A DNA stretch of 64,000 nt from 13-2-20CM-68-14 sp046733295 (GTDB lineage Bacteria; Actinomycetota; Thermoleophilia; Gaiellales; Gaiellaceae): NCBI GenBank assembly GCA_046733295.1, contig JBKPOY010000005.1, forward strand, positions 23,365 to 87,364, given 5' to 3'. Made by a program: the position numbers and the translations under genes. Shown here in pieces: positions 9,409 through 17,023 of this stretch; within the stretch, counting starts at the first letter, position 1; the number at the start of each line of letters is the position of its first letter. Under the pieces are notes generated by a model. The model searched no databases and had not been told where the DNA came from. It worked only from the letters and a program-made list of their open reading frames with translations.

Positions 9409-9690
9409 TCAGCCGCCTCGGACGGCTTGCTTCAACGAGCTCCCGGCCGAGAACTTGGGCACGTAGGCGGCCGGGATCTGAACCTTCTGACTCGGGTTGC
9501 GCGGGTTCACGCCCTGGCGCGCCGCGCGATGCTGAGTCGTGAACTTTCCGAAGCCTGTGAATGCGACCTCTTCGCGGTTTTTCAGGGCATCCGTGATCGT
9601 GTCGATGACCGCGTCCACGGCCTCGCCGGCCTCGCGGCGCGCAAGTCCACTCTTCTGTGCTACCCGGTCGACGAACTCCTGCTTGGTCAC
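9409..9690 (-). CDS. hup: DNA-binding protein HU
   Basis: A 93-residue HU/IHF-family nucleoid protein. It starts MTKQEFVDRVA and has the FGKFTTQHRAARQGVNPR beta-arm with the conserved NP pair, then the VPKFSAG segment. It bends and compacts DNA without strong sequence preference. It lacks the long Lys/Ala tail of mycobacterial HupB. It is monocistronic by position, with a promoter candidate upstream and a hairpin after the stop. Confidence 0.95.
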   Translation of the reverse strand: MTKQEFVDRVAQKSGLARREAGEAVDAVIDTITDALKNREEVAFTGFGKFTTQHRAARQGVNPRNPSQKVQIPAAYVPKFSAGSSLKQAVRGG

Positions 9691-9737
9691 GTGTGCACTC
9701 CTCTCCTCCGACTTTGACGGGGCTGGACCGAGGCCGG

Positions 9738-9766
9738 ACCCTAACAGTGTCAGGGATTTGGCTCAA
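9738..9766 (-). promoter_or_regulatory. Candidate sigma70-type promoter for the HU gene
   Basis: On the minus strand, TTGAGC (-35) and TAGGGT (-10) are separated by 17 nt, about 50 nt before the HU start codon. The -35 box overlaps the last codons of pyrE. Assigned from consensus only. Confidence 0.4.
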
Positions 9767-10332
9767 CCATCCCGTTTTTCCGGGGGTTTTTGACCCTCCA
9801 AGAGGTCGGAAACTCGAAACAATGGACGTAGACGGACCGCGACTCTAGCGAGAGCGTCGGCGCCACCCTCCTCCCGGTCGACCACGCAAACCGCCGTTTT
9901 GCAGGTGAGTCCGGCCGCGCGGAGCGCCTCGATCGCCGAGACCGCAGCGCCGCCCGAGGTGACGACGTCCTCGACGAGACAGACGCACTCACCCGGTTCG
10001 TAGACCCCCTCGAGGCGGTTCGCCGTGCCGTAGCCCTTCGCCTCCTTCCGGACGATCAGGAAGGGCAGCCCCGCCGCCAGTGAGGCGGCGGCGGCGAGCG
10101 GCACGGCCCCGAGCTCGGGCCCCGCCAGGCGCGCGGCCTGGGGCTCGTGCTCGGCGACGGCCGCGGCGATGTGGGCGCCGAGCGGGCCGAGCAGGTCGGG
10201 CCGCGTCTCGAAGCGGTACTTGTCGAGGTAGTAGCGCGAGCGCTTTCCGGAGCGGAGGACGAAGTCACCCTCGAGGTAGGCGTGCTCGCGCAGCGCGGCG
10301 CCGAGCTCGTCCCTGGCGACCTCAGCCGGCAA
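9763..10332 (-). CDS. pyrE: Orotate phosphoribosyltransferase
   Basis: Joins orotate to PRPP to make OMP, one step before PyrF. It has 189 residues. FVLRSGKRSRYY lies near the N-terminus and the PRPP loop CLVEDVVTSGGAA at residues 118-130. The only sensible start is TTG 10332, which overlaps the stop of the upstream small membrane-protein gene, so translation is probably coupled. pyrE and pyrF are close but separated by HU and a hairpin. Confidence 0.93.
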   Translation of the reverse strand: MPAEVARDELGAALREHAYLEGDFVLRSGKRSRYYLDKYRFETRPDLLGPLGAHIAAAVAEHEPQAARLAGPELGAVPLAAAASLAAGLPFLIVRKEAKGYGTANRLEGVYEPGECVCLVEDVVTSGGAAVSAIEALRAAGLTCKTAVCVVDREEGGADALARVAVRLRPLFRVSDLLEGQKPPEKRDG

Positions 10333-10525
10333 GCTCGAGGATGTGGCGAGCGCGGCGGAGGAAGGGCTCGGCCTGGTCGGGCCGGGTCAGTGAGACCATC
10401 GACCCGTCGCCGAAGTAGACGTCCACGCGCTCGCTCCGGCGGGCGAGGCGGCGGCGAAAGAGGAGCGTCCCGGCAACAGAGCCGGCGCCGAGGAGCATCC
10501 CGGTGAGGACGTTACGACTTCGCAT
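10322..10525 (-). CDS. Small hypothetical protein with N-terminal membrane segment
   Basis: A 67-residue protein. Residues 6-23 form one hydrophobic segment (LTGMLLGAGSVAGTLLF), followed by an RRRLARRSER basic stretch and a soluble tail with a VYFGDGSMVSL strand. The start overlaps the 3' end of the Roadblock gene by 14 nt and the stop overlaps the pyrE start. No family recognised. Its retention in an overlapping chain supports it being real. Confidence 0.6.
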   Translation of the reverse strand: MRSRNVLTGMLLGAGSVAGTLLFRRRLARRSERVDVYFGDGSMVSLTRPDQAEPFLRRARHILELAG

Positions 10526-10949
10526 CGTCCTTCTTGGCCCGGGTGGTCGGCTTCCGCTTCGCCGGCGCGCGCTTCTTCGGAGCGGGCTTCGGCTTCGGCT
10601 CTGTCTCGAGCTCGCGGAGGCAGCTCTTCAGGTCGTAGAAGACGAGCCCGACGGTCGGCTCGGGCGGCGTGGTCGCCGCGACGACCCGATCGCCGTGGCG
10701 CACGACGAAGACGCTGCCGGTCCGGAGCGCGACCTCGAGCTGCGCGAAATCGGGCGCATTTGCGCCTCCGTCGGGACGCCTTTGCTCGGCATCGGCGAGC
10801 AGCTCGCCGGCCTCGCGTGCGACCTGCTCGGCACGGTCGCCGTCCTCGAAGGTCGAGCCCAGCACCTTGCCGCCGCGCTCGAAGACGACCGCGGCGCGGA
10901 CCTGGGAGGAGATGTCGCGGAGTCGCTGGAGGGCAGCCGACGCGTCCAT
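10512..10949 (-). CDS. Roadblock/LC7-like protein with basic C-terminal tail
   Basis: A 145-residue protein. Residues 1-105 have the alternating helix/strand pattern of the Roadblock/LC7 fold (RAAVVFERGGKVLGS, then SVFVVRHGDRVVAATTPP and GLVFYDLKSCLREL). In bacteria this fold usually acts in small-GTPase or polarity modules. The last 35 residues are a Lys/Pro/Arg-rich tail that could bind nucleic acid or membrane. No GTPase gene adjoins it. It heads the minus-strand chain leading to pyrE. The fold is inferred from pattern only. Confidence 0.65.
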   Translation of the reverse strand: MDASAALQRLRDISSQVRAAVVFERGGKVLGSTFEDGDRAEQVAREAGELLADAEQRRPDGGANAPDFAQLEVALRTGSVFVVRHGDRVVAATTPPEPTVGLVFYDLKSCLRELETEPKPKPAPKKRAPAKRKPTTRAKKDDAKS

Positions 10950-10983
10950 GGGCTCACGCTAACACGGTGATACTGCGCGGGTC

Positions 10984-11796
10984 GTGCATCGCCCGATCGC
11001 GAAGTTCTTCCGCGACCGCGGCCCGCATCTCGCCGCGATGATCGCCTACTTCGCGCTGCTCGCGTTCGTGCCGCTCACGTTCCTCGCCCTGTCGCTGCTC
11101 GGGCTGGCGGGCCGGCCCGACGAGTCGAGCTATCTCGTCACCGAGCTCAAGCGGGTCTTTCCGGGAACATCCGTGTCCGGAATCGTCAGGGCGGTCGAGG
11201 CGGTGCAGCGGAACGCCGCCACGCTCGGCATCGTCGGCGGGGTCGTGCTCCTCTGGGCGTCGATCTCGTTCTTCAGCGTGCTCGAGTCCGCCTTCAACCT
11301 CGTCTACGGGCGACCGAACCGCTCGTTCCTGCGCGGGAAGGCGCTTGCCGTGCTCCTGATGGTCGCGCTGCTCGTGACCCTCTTCGTCGCCCTGCTCGTG
11401 GGTTCGGTCGGCTTCGACGTCCTCAAGCGCTATGCGCCCGGCGTGGCCGGCAACAGCGTCGTCGCCTACGGGCTCTCGGTGGTCGTGTCACTCCTGGCCG
11501 TGTTCGGCTTCCTCGTGGCCGTCTACTACCTGCTGACGAACGTGAAGCTCCCACTCACCGACGTGCTCCCGGGCGCCGCCATCGCAGCCGTCCTGCTCGA
11601 GGGCTCGTTCCAGGTGCTGCCGATCTACGTCAGGCTCTCCGACCTGTCGATCGCGCTGCGCGCCTTCGGCGCGCCGGCGCTGCTGCTCGTGTGGCTCTAC
11701 GTGATGGCGAACGCGATCGTCTTCGGCGCCGAGGTGAACTCCTGCCGCAGCGCCCGCCGCGAAGCGGCGGTCGAGGAGGCGGCGGGACTGGCGTAA
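10984..11796 (+). CDS. YihY/BrkB-family inner-membrane protein
   Basis: A 270-residue polytopic membrane protein with about six hydrophobic segments. It shows the family's hallmark pieces: an early FFRDRGPHLAAMIAYFALLA segment, a central LWASISFFSVLESAFNLVYG and the late LLVWLYVMANAIVFGAEVN. The exact role of YihY proteins is unsettled; the old RNase BN name does not apply. The start is GTG 10984, only 34 nt from the divergent Roadblock gene, so the two promoters must share this gap. Confidence 0.88.
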   Translation: MHRPIAKFFRDRGPHLAAMIAYFALLAFVPLTFLALSLLGLAGRPDESSYLVTELKRVFPGTSVSGIVRAVEAVQRNAATLGIVGGVVLLWASISFFSVLESAFNLVYGRPNRSFLRGKALAVLLMVALLVTLFVALLVGSVGFDVLKRYAPGVAGNSVVAYGLSVVVSLLAVFGFLVAVYYLLTNVKLPLTDVLPGAAIAAVLLEGSFQVLPIYVRLSDLSIALRAFGAPALLLVWLYVMANAIVFGAEVNSCRSARREAAVEEAAGLA

Positions 11797-11815
11797 GCGC
11801 CTTTTCGGGCGTGTA

Positions 11816-11832
11816 CCGGGGTCAGACCCCGG
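11816..11832. repeat. Palindromic repeat, copy 1 (CCGGGGTCAGACCCCGG)
   Basis: Perfect 8+1+8 palindrome just after the YihY stop. It is followed by ACATGCCCG and shares its whole core with the second copy at 11911-11943. Lies between convergent genes. Confidence 0.75.
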
Positions 11833-11910
11833 ACATGCCCGAAGTAGAGGAGCCAAGGCGAAGCCATGCGTTCACGGCGCCCGCGGATGCGGAGGCAAGG
11901 TGTCAGTCCT

Positions 11911-11943
11911 GGCCATGTCCGGGGTCAGACCCCGGACATGGCC
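11911..11943. repeat. Palindromic repeat, copy 2, overlapping the rdgB stop
   Basis: Perfect 16-bp arms GGCCATGTCCGGGGTC / GACCCCGGACATGGCC around a single A. The core equals copy 1 at 11816-11832. It contains the last codons and the TGA of rdgB, so the repeat supplies the C-terminal Ala-Met-Ser-Gly-Val of that protein. It could serve as a bidirectional terminator for the convergent yihY and rdgB genes, or be a mobile palindrome. Confidence 0.8.
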
Positions 11944-12500
11944 TCAACCGCCTCGGCGAGGGCCCGCGCGGCACGGGCCCGGTGCGAATGTGACCGCTTC
12001 CAGTCGTTCCCGAGCTCGGCAACCGTTTGGCGCTCCCCGGCGGGGACGAAGATCGGGTCGTAGCCGAAACCCTCGCTACCGCGGGCCTCGTGGGCGATTC
12101 GGCCCTCGAAGACGCCCGTTCCGCGCGCCTCCTCGAGGGATGGGGCGAGAGCGACCAGCTCGCAGACGTAGCGGGCGGCCCGGCCGTCGCCCTCGATCCC
12201 GCGCAGCGCTTCGAGCAGCCGGCCGACGGGGTCGTCACCGCCGAAGCGCGCGGCCCGGATGCCGGGCCGGCCGCCGAGACCGTCGACCTCGATGCCCGAG
12301 TCCTCCCCGATCACCCACTCGACGGAATCGTCGGCGACGCCTCGGCCGTGCTCGGCCTTCCCACGGGCGTTCTCGTAGTACGTCTCGCCGTCTTCGGGCG
12401 GGTAGTCGTCGGCGTCGAGCAGGCCGAGGTCCCACCCCTCCAGCGCCTGCGAGAGCTCACGCAGCTTGTTCTCGTTGCGCGAGGCGAGCTTCGCACTCAG
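11925..12500 (-). CDS. rdgB: Non-canonical purine NTP pyrophosphatase (RdgB/HAM1), apparent CTG start
   Basis: Hydrolyses dITP, XTP and dITP-like nucleotides to keep them out of DNA and RNA. Reading from CTG 12500 gives 191 residues beginning (M)SAKLASRNENKLREL. This is the expected family N-terminus with the SRNENK substrate loop. IGEDSGIEV and SEGFGYDPIFVP follow. No ATG, GTG or TTG occurs in frame before GTG 12314, which would remove the first 62 residues including the active-site loop. The CTG overlaps the mgtC stop as CTGA, the usual spacing in this operon. The last five codons lie in a palindromic repeat. Confidence 0.88.
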   Translation of the reverse strand: MSAKLASRNENKLRELSQALEGWDLGLLDADDYPPEDGETYYENARGKAEHGRGVADDSVEWVIGEDSGIEVDGLGGRPGIRAARFGGDDPVGRLLEALRGIEGDGRAARYVCELVALAPSLEEARGTGVFEGRIAHEARGSEGFGYDPIFVPAGERQTVAELGNDWKRSHSHRARAARALAEAVEAMSGV

Positions 12501-13195
12501 TCGGCCCAGCGAACCTCCAGCACGCCTTCGACGTCCGCGAGCTTGCGGACGAGCTCCTGCGCGACGTCGGGACGATGCAGCTCGAGCGTCAGCTCGAGGC
12601 TGCGGCGGTCGCCCTCGTGGGCGACCTCGATCGTCTCGATGTGCGCGTCGGCCGTTTCCACCATGTCGAACACGCGCGCCGGGCTCTCACCGGCCGACAG
12701 CTGAACGAGCAGGAGTCCGGTCTCGCCGCGGAACCGGTTGACGATCCGGTAGGCAAACATCCGCAGCGGCCAGAGCGCGACGAGCGCGACCGCCGTCGTG
12801 ATCACCGCCGCGGAGTAGTAGCCAGCCCCCGCCGCGAGCCCGATCGCGGCGACCACCCACAGCGTTGCCGCGGTCGTCAGCCCGCGGATCGAAAGGCCCT
12901 GCCGGATGATCGCGCCCGCCCCGAGAAAGCCGATCCCGGTGACGATCTGCGCGGCGATCCGCGTCGGATCCGCACGGATGACCGCGTCGCCCGAGACGAG
13001 GAACTCACGGAAGCCGTAGGCCGAGACGATCGTGAAGAGCGCCGAGCCGACGGAGACGAGCAGATGCGTCCTCAGCCCCGCCTCACGCTCGCGGAGCTCG
13101 CGCTCGAGCCCTAGCACGCCGCCCAGCACCGCCGCGAGGGCGAGCCGGAGCAGGACCTCGGGCCAGTCAAGCGTCGGGACGCTAGCCAGCAGCAT
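12497..13195 (-). CDS. mgtC: MgtC/SapB-family membrane protein
   Basis: A 232-residue protein with four to five hydrophobic helices in the first 140 residues. These include the family signature GLERELREREAGLRTHLLV, then IGFLGAGAIIRQG and LTTAATLWVVAAIGLAAG. The C-terminal ~75 residues form an ACT-like soluble domain. MgtC proteins affect Mg2+ homeostasis and ATP synthase in pathogens; here the role is presumably Mg2+ or membrane-potential adaptation (inference). ATG 13195 overlaps the rph end by 14 nt. Confidence 0.88.
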   Translation of the reverse strand: MLLASVPTLDWPEVLLRLALAAVLGGVLGLERELREREAGLRTHLLVSVGSALFTIVSAYGFREFLVSGDAVIRADPTRIAAQIVTGIGFLGAGAIIRQGLSIRGLTTAATLWVVAAIGLAAGAGYYSAAVITTAVALVALWPLRMFAYRIVNRFRGETGLLLVQLSAGESPARVFDMVETADAHIETIEVAHEGDRRSLELTLELHRPDVAQELVRKLADVEGVLEVRWAD

Positions 13196-13892
13196 TCGCC
13201 GCCTCCTCTTGCGCCGCGGCGATCCGCTCGATGCCGCCTGCGGCAAAGGCGAGCAGCTCGTCGAGCCGCTCGCGCGAGAACGGCTCCTGCTCGGCGGTCG
13301 CCTGCACCTCGACCAGCCGGCCGTCCCCGGTCATCACGACGTTCATGTCGACCTCCGCGGACGAGTCCTCCGCGTAGTCCAGGTCCAGCAGCGCCTCACC
13401 GCCGACGACCCCGACCGAGACCGCCGCGACCGATTCGGGCAGCGCCTTCGAGAGCCCGAAGCGGTCGAGCGCCAGGCGCGCCGAGACGTACGCACCGCAG
13501 ATCGCCGCGCAACGAGTGCCGCCGTCGGCCTGCAGCACGTCGCAGTCGAGCCAGAGCGTCCGCTCGCCCAGGGCCTCGAAATCCGTGGCTGCGCGCAGCG
13601 CGCGGCCGATCAGCCGCTGGATCTCGACCGTCCGGCCTCCCTGCCGGCCGCGCGAGGCCTCCCGCTGCGTCCGCTCGCCGGTCGACGCCGGCAGCAGCGA
13701 GTACTCGGCCGTCATCCAGCCGCGACCCTTGTTCATCAGCCAGCGCGGCACCCCCTCCTCGATCGAGGCGGTGCAGAGAACCTTCGTCTTCCCCTGGGAA
13801 TAGAGAACCGAGCCGTGCGGCTGCTCGAGCCAGTTCGGCTCCAGGACGAGTGGTCGCAGCTCGTCCGGGCGGCGGCCGTCGGCTCGGCTCAT
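13182..13892 (-). CDS. rph: Ribonuclease PH
   Basis: Phosphorolytic 3'-5' exoribonuclease that trims tRNA 3' ends. It has 236 residues. It carries DGRRPDELRP at the N-terminus, the GRGWMTAEYSLLP and REASRGRQGGRTVEIQRLIG blocks, and the DVLQADGGTRCAAICGA phosphate-site segment. The gene order murI-rph-mgtC-rdgB resembles the common murI-rph-rdgB actinobacterial order, with mgtC inserted. Confidence 0.96.
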   Translation of the reverse strand: MSRADGRRPDELRPLVLEPNWLEQPHGSVLYSQGKTKVLCTASIEEGVPRWLMNKGRGWMTAEYSLLPASTGERTQREASRGRQGGRTVEIQRLIGRALRAATDFEALGERTLWLDCDVLQADGGTRCAAICGAYVSARLALDRFGLSKALPESVAAVSVGVVGGEALLDLDYAEDSSAEVDMNVVMTGDGRLVEVQATAEQEPFSRERLDELLAFAAGGIERIAAAQEEAANAAG

Positions 13893-13896
13893 CGAG

Positions 13897-14715
13897 TCAC
13901 GCGGCGCGCTTCAGCTCGTCGAGCTCGACGTGCTCGACCGTCGAGATCGGTAGCTGCAGGAAGCGCCGGCCGAGCGACCTGAAAGCCTCGGGATCGCCGG
14001 TGCTCAGGAACCGGTAGCTCCCCTCCCTCGACTCGTCGTTCTCGATCCTCTTGCGGGCGAGCGTCTCCGACACCTCGCGCGCGGTCTCCTCGGCGGAGAA
14101 CACGAGCGTCACCCCACGCCCGAAAACGCGCTGGAACACCGGGCGGATCAGCGGGTAGTGCGTGCAGCCGAAGATGACCGTGTCGACTCCTGCCCGCTTC
14201 AGCGGCGCGGCGTACTCGCGCACGGCCTCGGTCGTCTGGGTGCCGAAGGGGTCGTCACCCTCGATCAGCGGCACGAGCCGGGGGCACGGCAGGGCGACGA
14301 ACTCGACACCGGCGTCGAGCGCGGCGATGAACTCCGCGTAGCGCCCGGCATCGACCGTCGCCTGGGTCGCGAGCAGCCCGATCTTCCGGTTGCGGGTGGC
14401 CTGGACGGCCGCGTGCGCCTCGGGCTGGATCACGCCGATCACGGGCACCCCCAGCTCGGCCTGCAACTCGGGCAACGCCGCAGACGTGGCGGCGTTGCAC
14501 GCGACGAGCACGAGCTTGACGTCCTGTCGCTCGAGGAAGCAGCCGATCTCGAGTGCGAAGCCGCGTATCTCGGCCAGGGGCCGCGGCCCGTAGGGAAGCC
14601 GGGCATGGTCGCCGAGGTAGACGAAGTCCTCGTGCGGCATCGTCACGAGGCACTCGTGCAGGACGGTGAGGCCGCCCGTGCCCGAGTCGAAGACGCCGAT
14701 CGGGCGCGAATCCAT
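13897..14715 (-). CDS. murI: Glutamate racemase
   Basis: Makes D-glutamate for peptidoglycan. It has 272 residues. FDSGTGGLTVL is at the N-terminus, and the two catalytic cysteines are Cys73 (in VACNAATSAA) and Cys184 (in FGCTHYPL). The first motif usually reads CNTAT/S; here the Thr after Asn is Ala, a small departure that keeps the cysteine. ATG 14715 is preferred over upstream frame extension because MDSRPIGVFDSG is the family N-terminus. It heads the murI-rph-mgtC-rdgB operon. Confidence 0.95.
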   Translation of the reverse strand: MDSRPIGVFDSGTGGLTVLHECLVTMPHEDFVYLGDHARLPYGPRPLAEIRGFALEIGCFLERQDVKLVLVACNAATSAALPELQAELGVPVIGVIQPEAHAAVQATRNRKIGLLATQATVDAGRYAEFIAALDAGVEFVALPCPRLVPLIEGDDPFGTQTTEAVREYAAPLKRAGVDTVIFGCTHYPLIRPVFQRVFGRGVTLVFSAEETAREVSETLARKRIENDESREGSYRFLSTGDPEAFRSLGRRFLQLPISTVEHVELDELKRAA

Positions 14716-14828
14716 TCGGGCGATTCTAGAAGCGAAAGCGCACGACCTCGTCGTTCGCGATACAACTCTCCGGCCAAATTCGCGTCTCATCAGGAAGGAC
14801 CGCTGGCGACACCGAGAAGGAAGGGGCA

Positions 14829-15881
14829 ATGAAGAGATCCATCCGCTTGACAATTTTCGCGTGCGCTGCCGCGTTGGCACTTGCCGTCGTCGCGCTGGCA
14901 GCCGCGTCCTACACGCCGTCCATGGGCATCTTCCAGGCGACGTACAAGCCGGGCGGCTCGGGGGCCGTCACGGTGGTCGTCGCGCAGGAGCGGGACGACG
15001 ATCCGACGGCGCGCATCACCATCTACGTCGGGCCGGGCTACGGCGTCAACCTGGGCCAGGCGCCCGGGACGACGATAGGCACCGTCATCGCGGACGTGCA
15101 GGTGCTCGACCTCGGGCCGAACGTGCTGCCGCTCACAGGGCCCGTGAAGGCCGACACGCCGGCCAACTACTTCTCGAACCCGTGCTCGCCAGGCCTGCAC
15201 GAGGCGGTCTGGACGTTGAACGCGGCGCTCCCCGGCCAGCCGGCCAACCCGATCCCGGTGTACGTCGACCACGCGACCCCGGCCGAGTCGACGTTCAGCT
15301 CGGCGAAGATGACCGTCTGCTTCCGTGACCCGAATCTGCCGCCGGGCGACCCGCGGCGCTCGCCGAACGGGACGAAGTTCCTCGACGCGGCGTTCACCGT
15401 ACGGGGCGTCTTCACGAATCCCTCGAGCGCGGGCAACAAGCTCTGGCGCTCGATCTTCACGCCCTACACCCCGGGCACCGGCAGCGCCAACGTTCCGGGG
15501 ACGCGCGAGGCCCAGGGGATCGTGCCGATGCCCTACAGCGTTTCGGTGAAGCGCGTGAAGCGGAAGGTTCGTCGCGGCTTCTTCCGGCTCGCCGGAACGG
15601 TGAACGTGGCCGGCCGGTCGACGAGCGGCACCCGGCTCCTGCTCTTTGCCAAGACGGGCAGGGCCCCGTTCAAGGCGGTTGCGGCGACGCGTACGAAGCG
15701 GGGCGGCACGTACGTCTTCAACCGGCGCCTGCCGAAGAGGACGACGTTCTACTTCGTCGAGCGCCCGCCGGTCGAGACGACCTGCGCCACGCCGATCTCG
15801 GCCGCGCCGTGCACGGCCGCGATCGCGAGCAACGCGCTGAGCAAGGTCGTGAGGATCGCCCCGGCGAAGAAGCGGCGCTAG
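14829..15881 (+). CDS. Exported protein of unknown function
   Basis: A 350-residue protein. Residues 1-27 form a signal peptide (MKRSIRLTIFACAAALALAV, with cleavage near AAA). The rest is beta-rich and Gly/Pro/Thr-rich, with paired cysteines (NPCSPG, TVCFRD, and two near the C-terminus). A basic block KRVKRKVRRGFFRLAGTV near residue 245 precedes a domain that looks like an Ig/carbohydrate-type sandwich (RLLLFAKTGRAPF, YVFNRRLPKRTTFYFV). The C-terminus is AKKRR. A good RBS (GGAAGGGG) lies before ATG 14829. Monocistronic, with a hairpin after the stop. No family recognised. Confidence 0.8.
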   Translation: MKRSIRLTIFACAAALALAVVALAAASYTPSMGIFQATYKPGGSGAVTVVVAQERDDDPTARITIYVGPGYGVNLGQAPGTTIGTVIADVQVLDLGPNVLPLTGPVKADTPANYFSNPCSPGLHEAVWTLNAALPGQPANPIPVYVDHATPAESTFSSAKMTVCFRDPNLPPGDPRRSPNGTKFLDAAFTVRGVFTNPSSAGNKLWRSIFTPYTPGTGSANVPGTREAQGIVPMPYSVSVKRVKRKVRRGFFRLAGTVNVAGRSTSGTRLLLFAKTGRAPFKAVAATRTKRGGTYVFNRRLPKRTTFYFVERPPVETTCATPISAAPCTAAIASNALSKVVRIAPAKKRR

Positions 15882-15899
15882 CACGCCCGCACCTCAGAC

Positions 15900-15927
15900 G
15901 CGAAGGCCTCCCGCGGGAGGCCTTCGC
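15900..15927. terminator. Bidirectional terminator-like hairpin
   Basis: GCGAAGGCCTCCC / GGGAGGCCTTCGC, 13-bp arms with two central bases, between the ends of two convergent genes. On the plus strand it is followed by CGTTTC. Confidence 0.8.
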
Positions 15928-15931
15928 CGTT

Positions 15932-16942
15932 TCAGGCTGCAGGTAGGACCGGCTCGCGGCGGACGAATGACGAGGCGTGGCCGCGCGAGTTCGCCTCCAC
16001 CAGCTGCTCTCGCTCTAGCGCCCCGATCCGCACCAACAGCTCGAACTCGTCGCGCAGGTGCGTGCGCATCATCTCGGGGCCATCGGTGGCGATCGTGAAC
16101 TGGACCCCGCCCTCGACGAACGCCCTGAACGTATCCCGCACCGCCTCCTCCGACTCGAGCGCTTTCGTCAGCAGGTTCGACGTCGGGCAGATCTCGAGCA
16201 CGATCTCCCGCTCGCGCAGCGCGTCGACCAGCCCCTGGTCGCGCGCGGCGAGAATGCCGTGGCCGATCCGCTCGGGCCTGAGCATCTCGATCACCTCCGC
16301 GATCTCCTCGACGCCGGCTTCGCCACCCTCCTCGCCGACGTGGATCGTGACCCCGAGACCCGCCTCGCGCGCTTCCTCGACGAGCGGCTGCAGGTCGCGG
16401 TATGGGTAGCGCTCCCCCCGCGGCCGCGGGCCCGCGACGTCGATGCCCACGATCCCGCGCGGCGCCCACCGGATTGCCTTCTCGACGATGATCCCGTTCA
16501 GCTCCGCGGAGAAGGTCCGGTCCATCATGAGAATCAGTCCCGCCGTGACCTGGGGGTACTCCAGGCTCGCTCGATCGAGGCCGCGGATCGCGGCGAGGAT
16601 GATGTGGTCGAGGTCCTGCTCCCCGCCGCGGTTCCGCTTCATCGGGTTGAAGCGCAACTCGAGCGTCGTGATCCCCTGCGAACGGTAGGCGCCGCCGATC
16701 GCGGCGTGCACGGAACGCTCGACCGCGAGGGGGCTCGACTGGATCAGCTCCGTCCAGTGGTAGATCGCGTCGAGCGCGTCGAGGTCGGCGACCCCACGCG
16801 GATCGGCGATCGTGACCAGCCGATCGAACTCCCAGTAGTCCTTGACGGGCAAGGCGATGCCCTGCTCGTGGGCGAGGCTCCAAAGGATGTCGGACGACAC
16901 GGAGCCGCCGAGATGGGTGTGCAGCTCGGCGAGACCGTCCAT
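15932..16942 (-). CDS. Adenosine deaminase-family metal hydrolase
   Basis: A 336-residue TIM-barrel deaminase. The zinc and catalytic residues are visible: His8/His10 in ELHTHLGGS, His201 and Glu204 in IHVGEE, His228 in IGHG, and Asp287. CPTSN is also present. The classic TDD motif is TDG here (Gly288). In adenosine deaminase the second Asp contacts N7 of the purine, so the substrate may differ (adenine, aminodeoxyfutalosine or another aminopurine). No operon partner is evident. Confidence 0.85.
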   Translation of the reverse strand: MDGLAELHTHLGGSVSSDILWSLAHEQGIALPVKDYWEFDRLVTIADPRGVADLDALDAIYHWTELIQSSPLAVERSVHAAIGGAYRSQGITTLELRFNPMKRNRGGEQDLDHIILAAIRGLDRASLEYPQVTAGLILMMDRTFSAELNGIIVEKAIRWAPRGIVGIDVAGPRPRGERYPYRDLQPLVEEAREAGLGVTIHVGEEGGEAGVEEIAEVIEMLRPERIGHGILAARDQGLVDALREREIVLEICPTSNLLTKALESEEAVRDTFRAFVEGGVQFTIATDGPEMMRTHLRDEFELLVRIGALEREQLVEANSRGHASSFVRREPVLPAA

Positions 16943-17023
16943 CGAGCCAGTGTAGAGAGGCCGGCGCGCATCACCCGATCGAGGGATGCGCGGACACGCC
17001 GCGAGCCGGATGATCGTGAGGCC

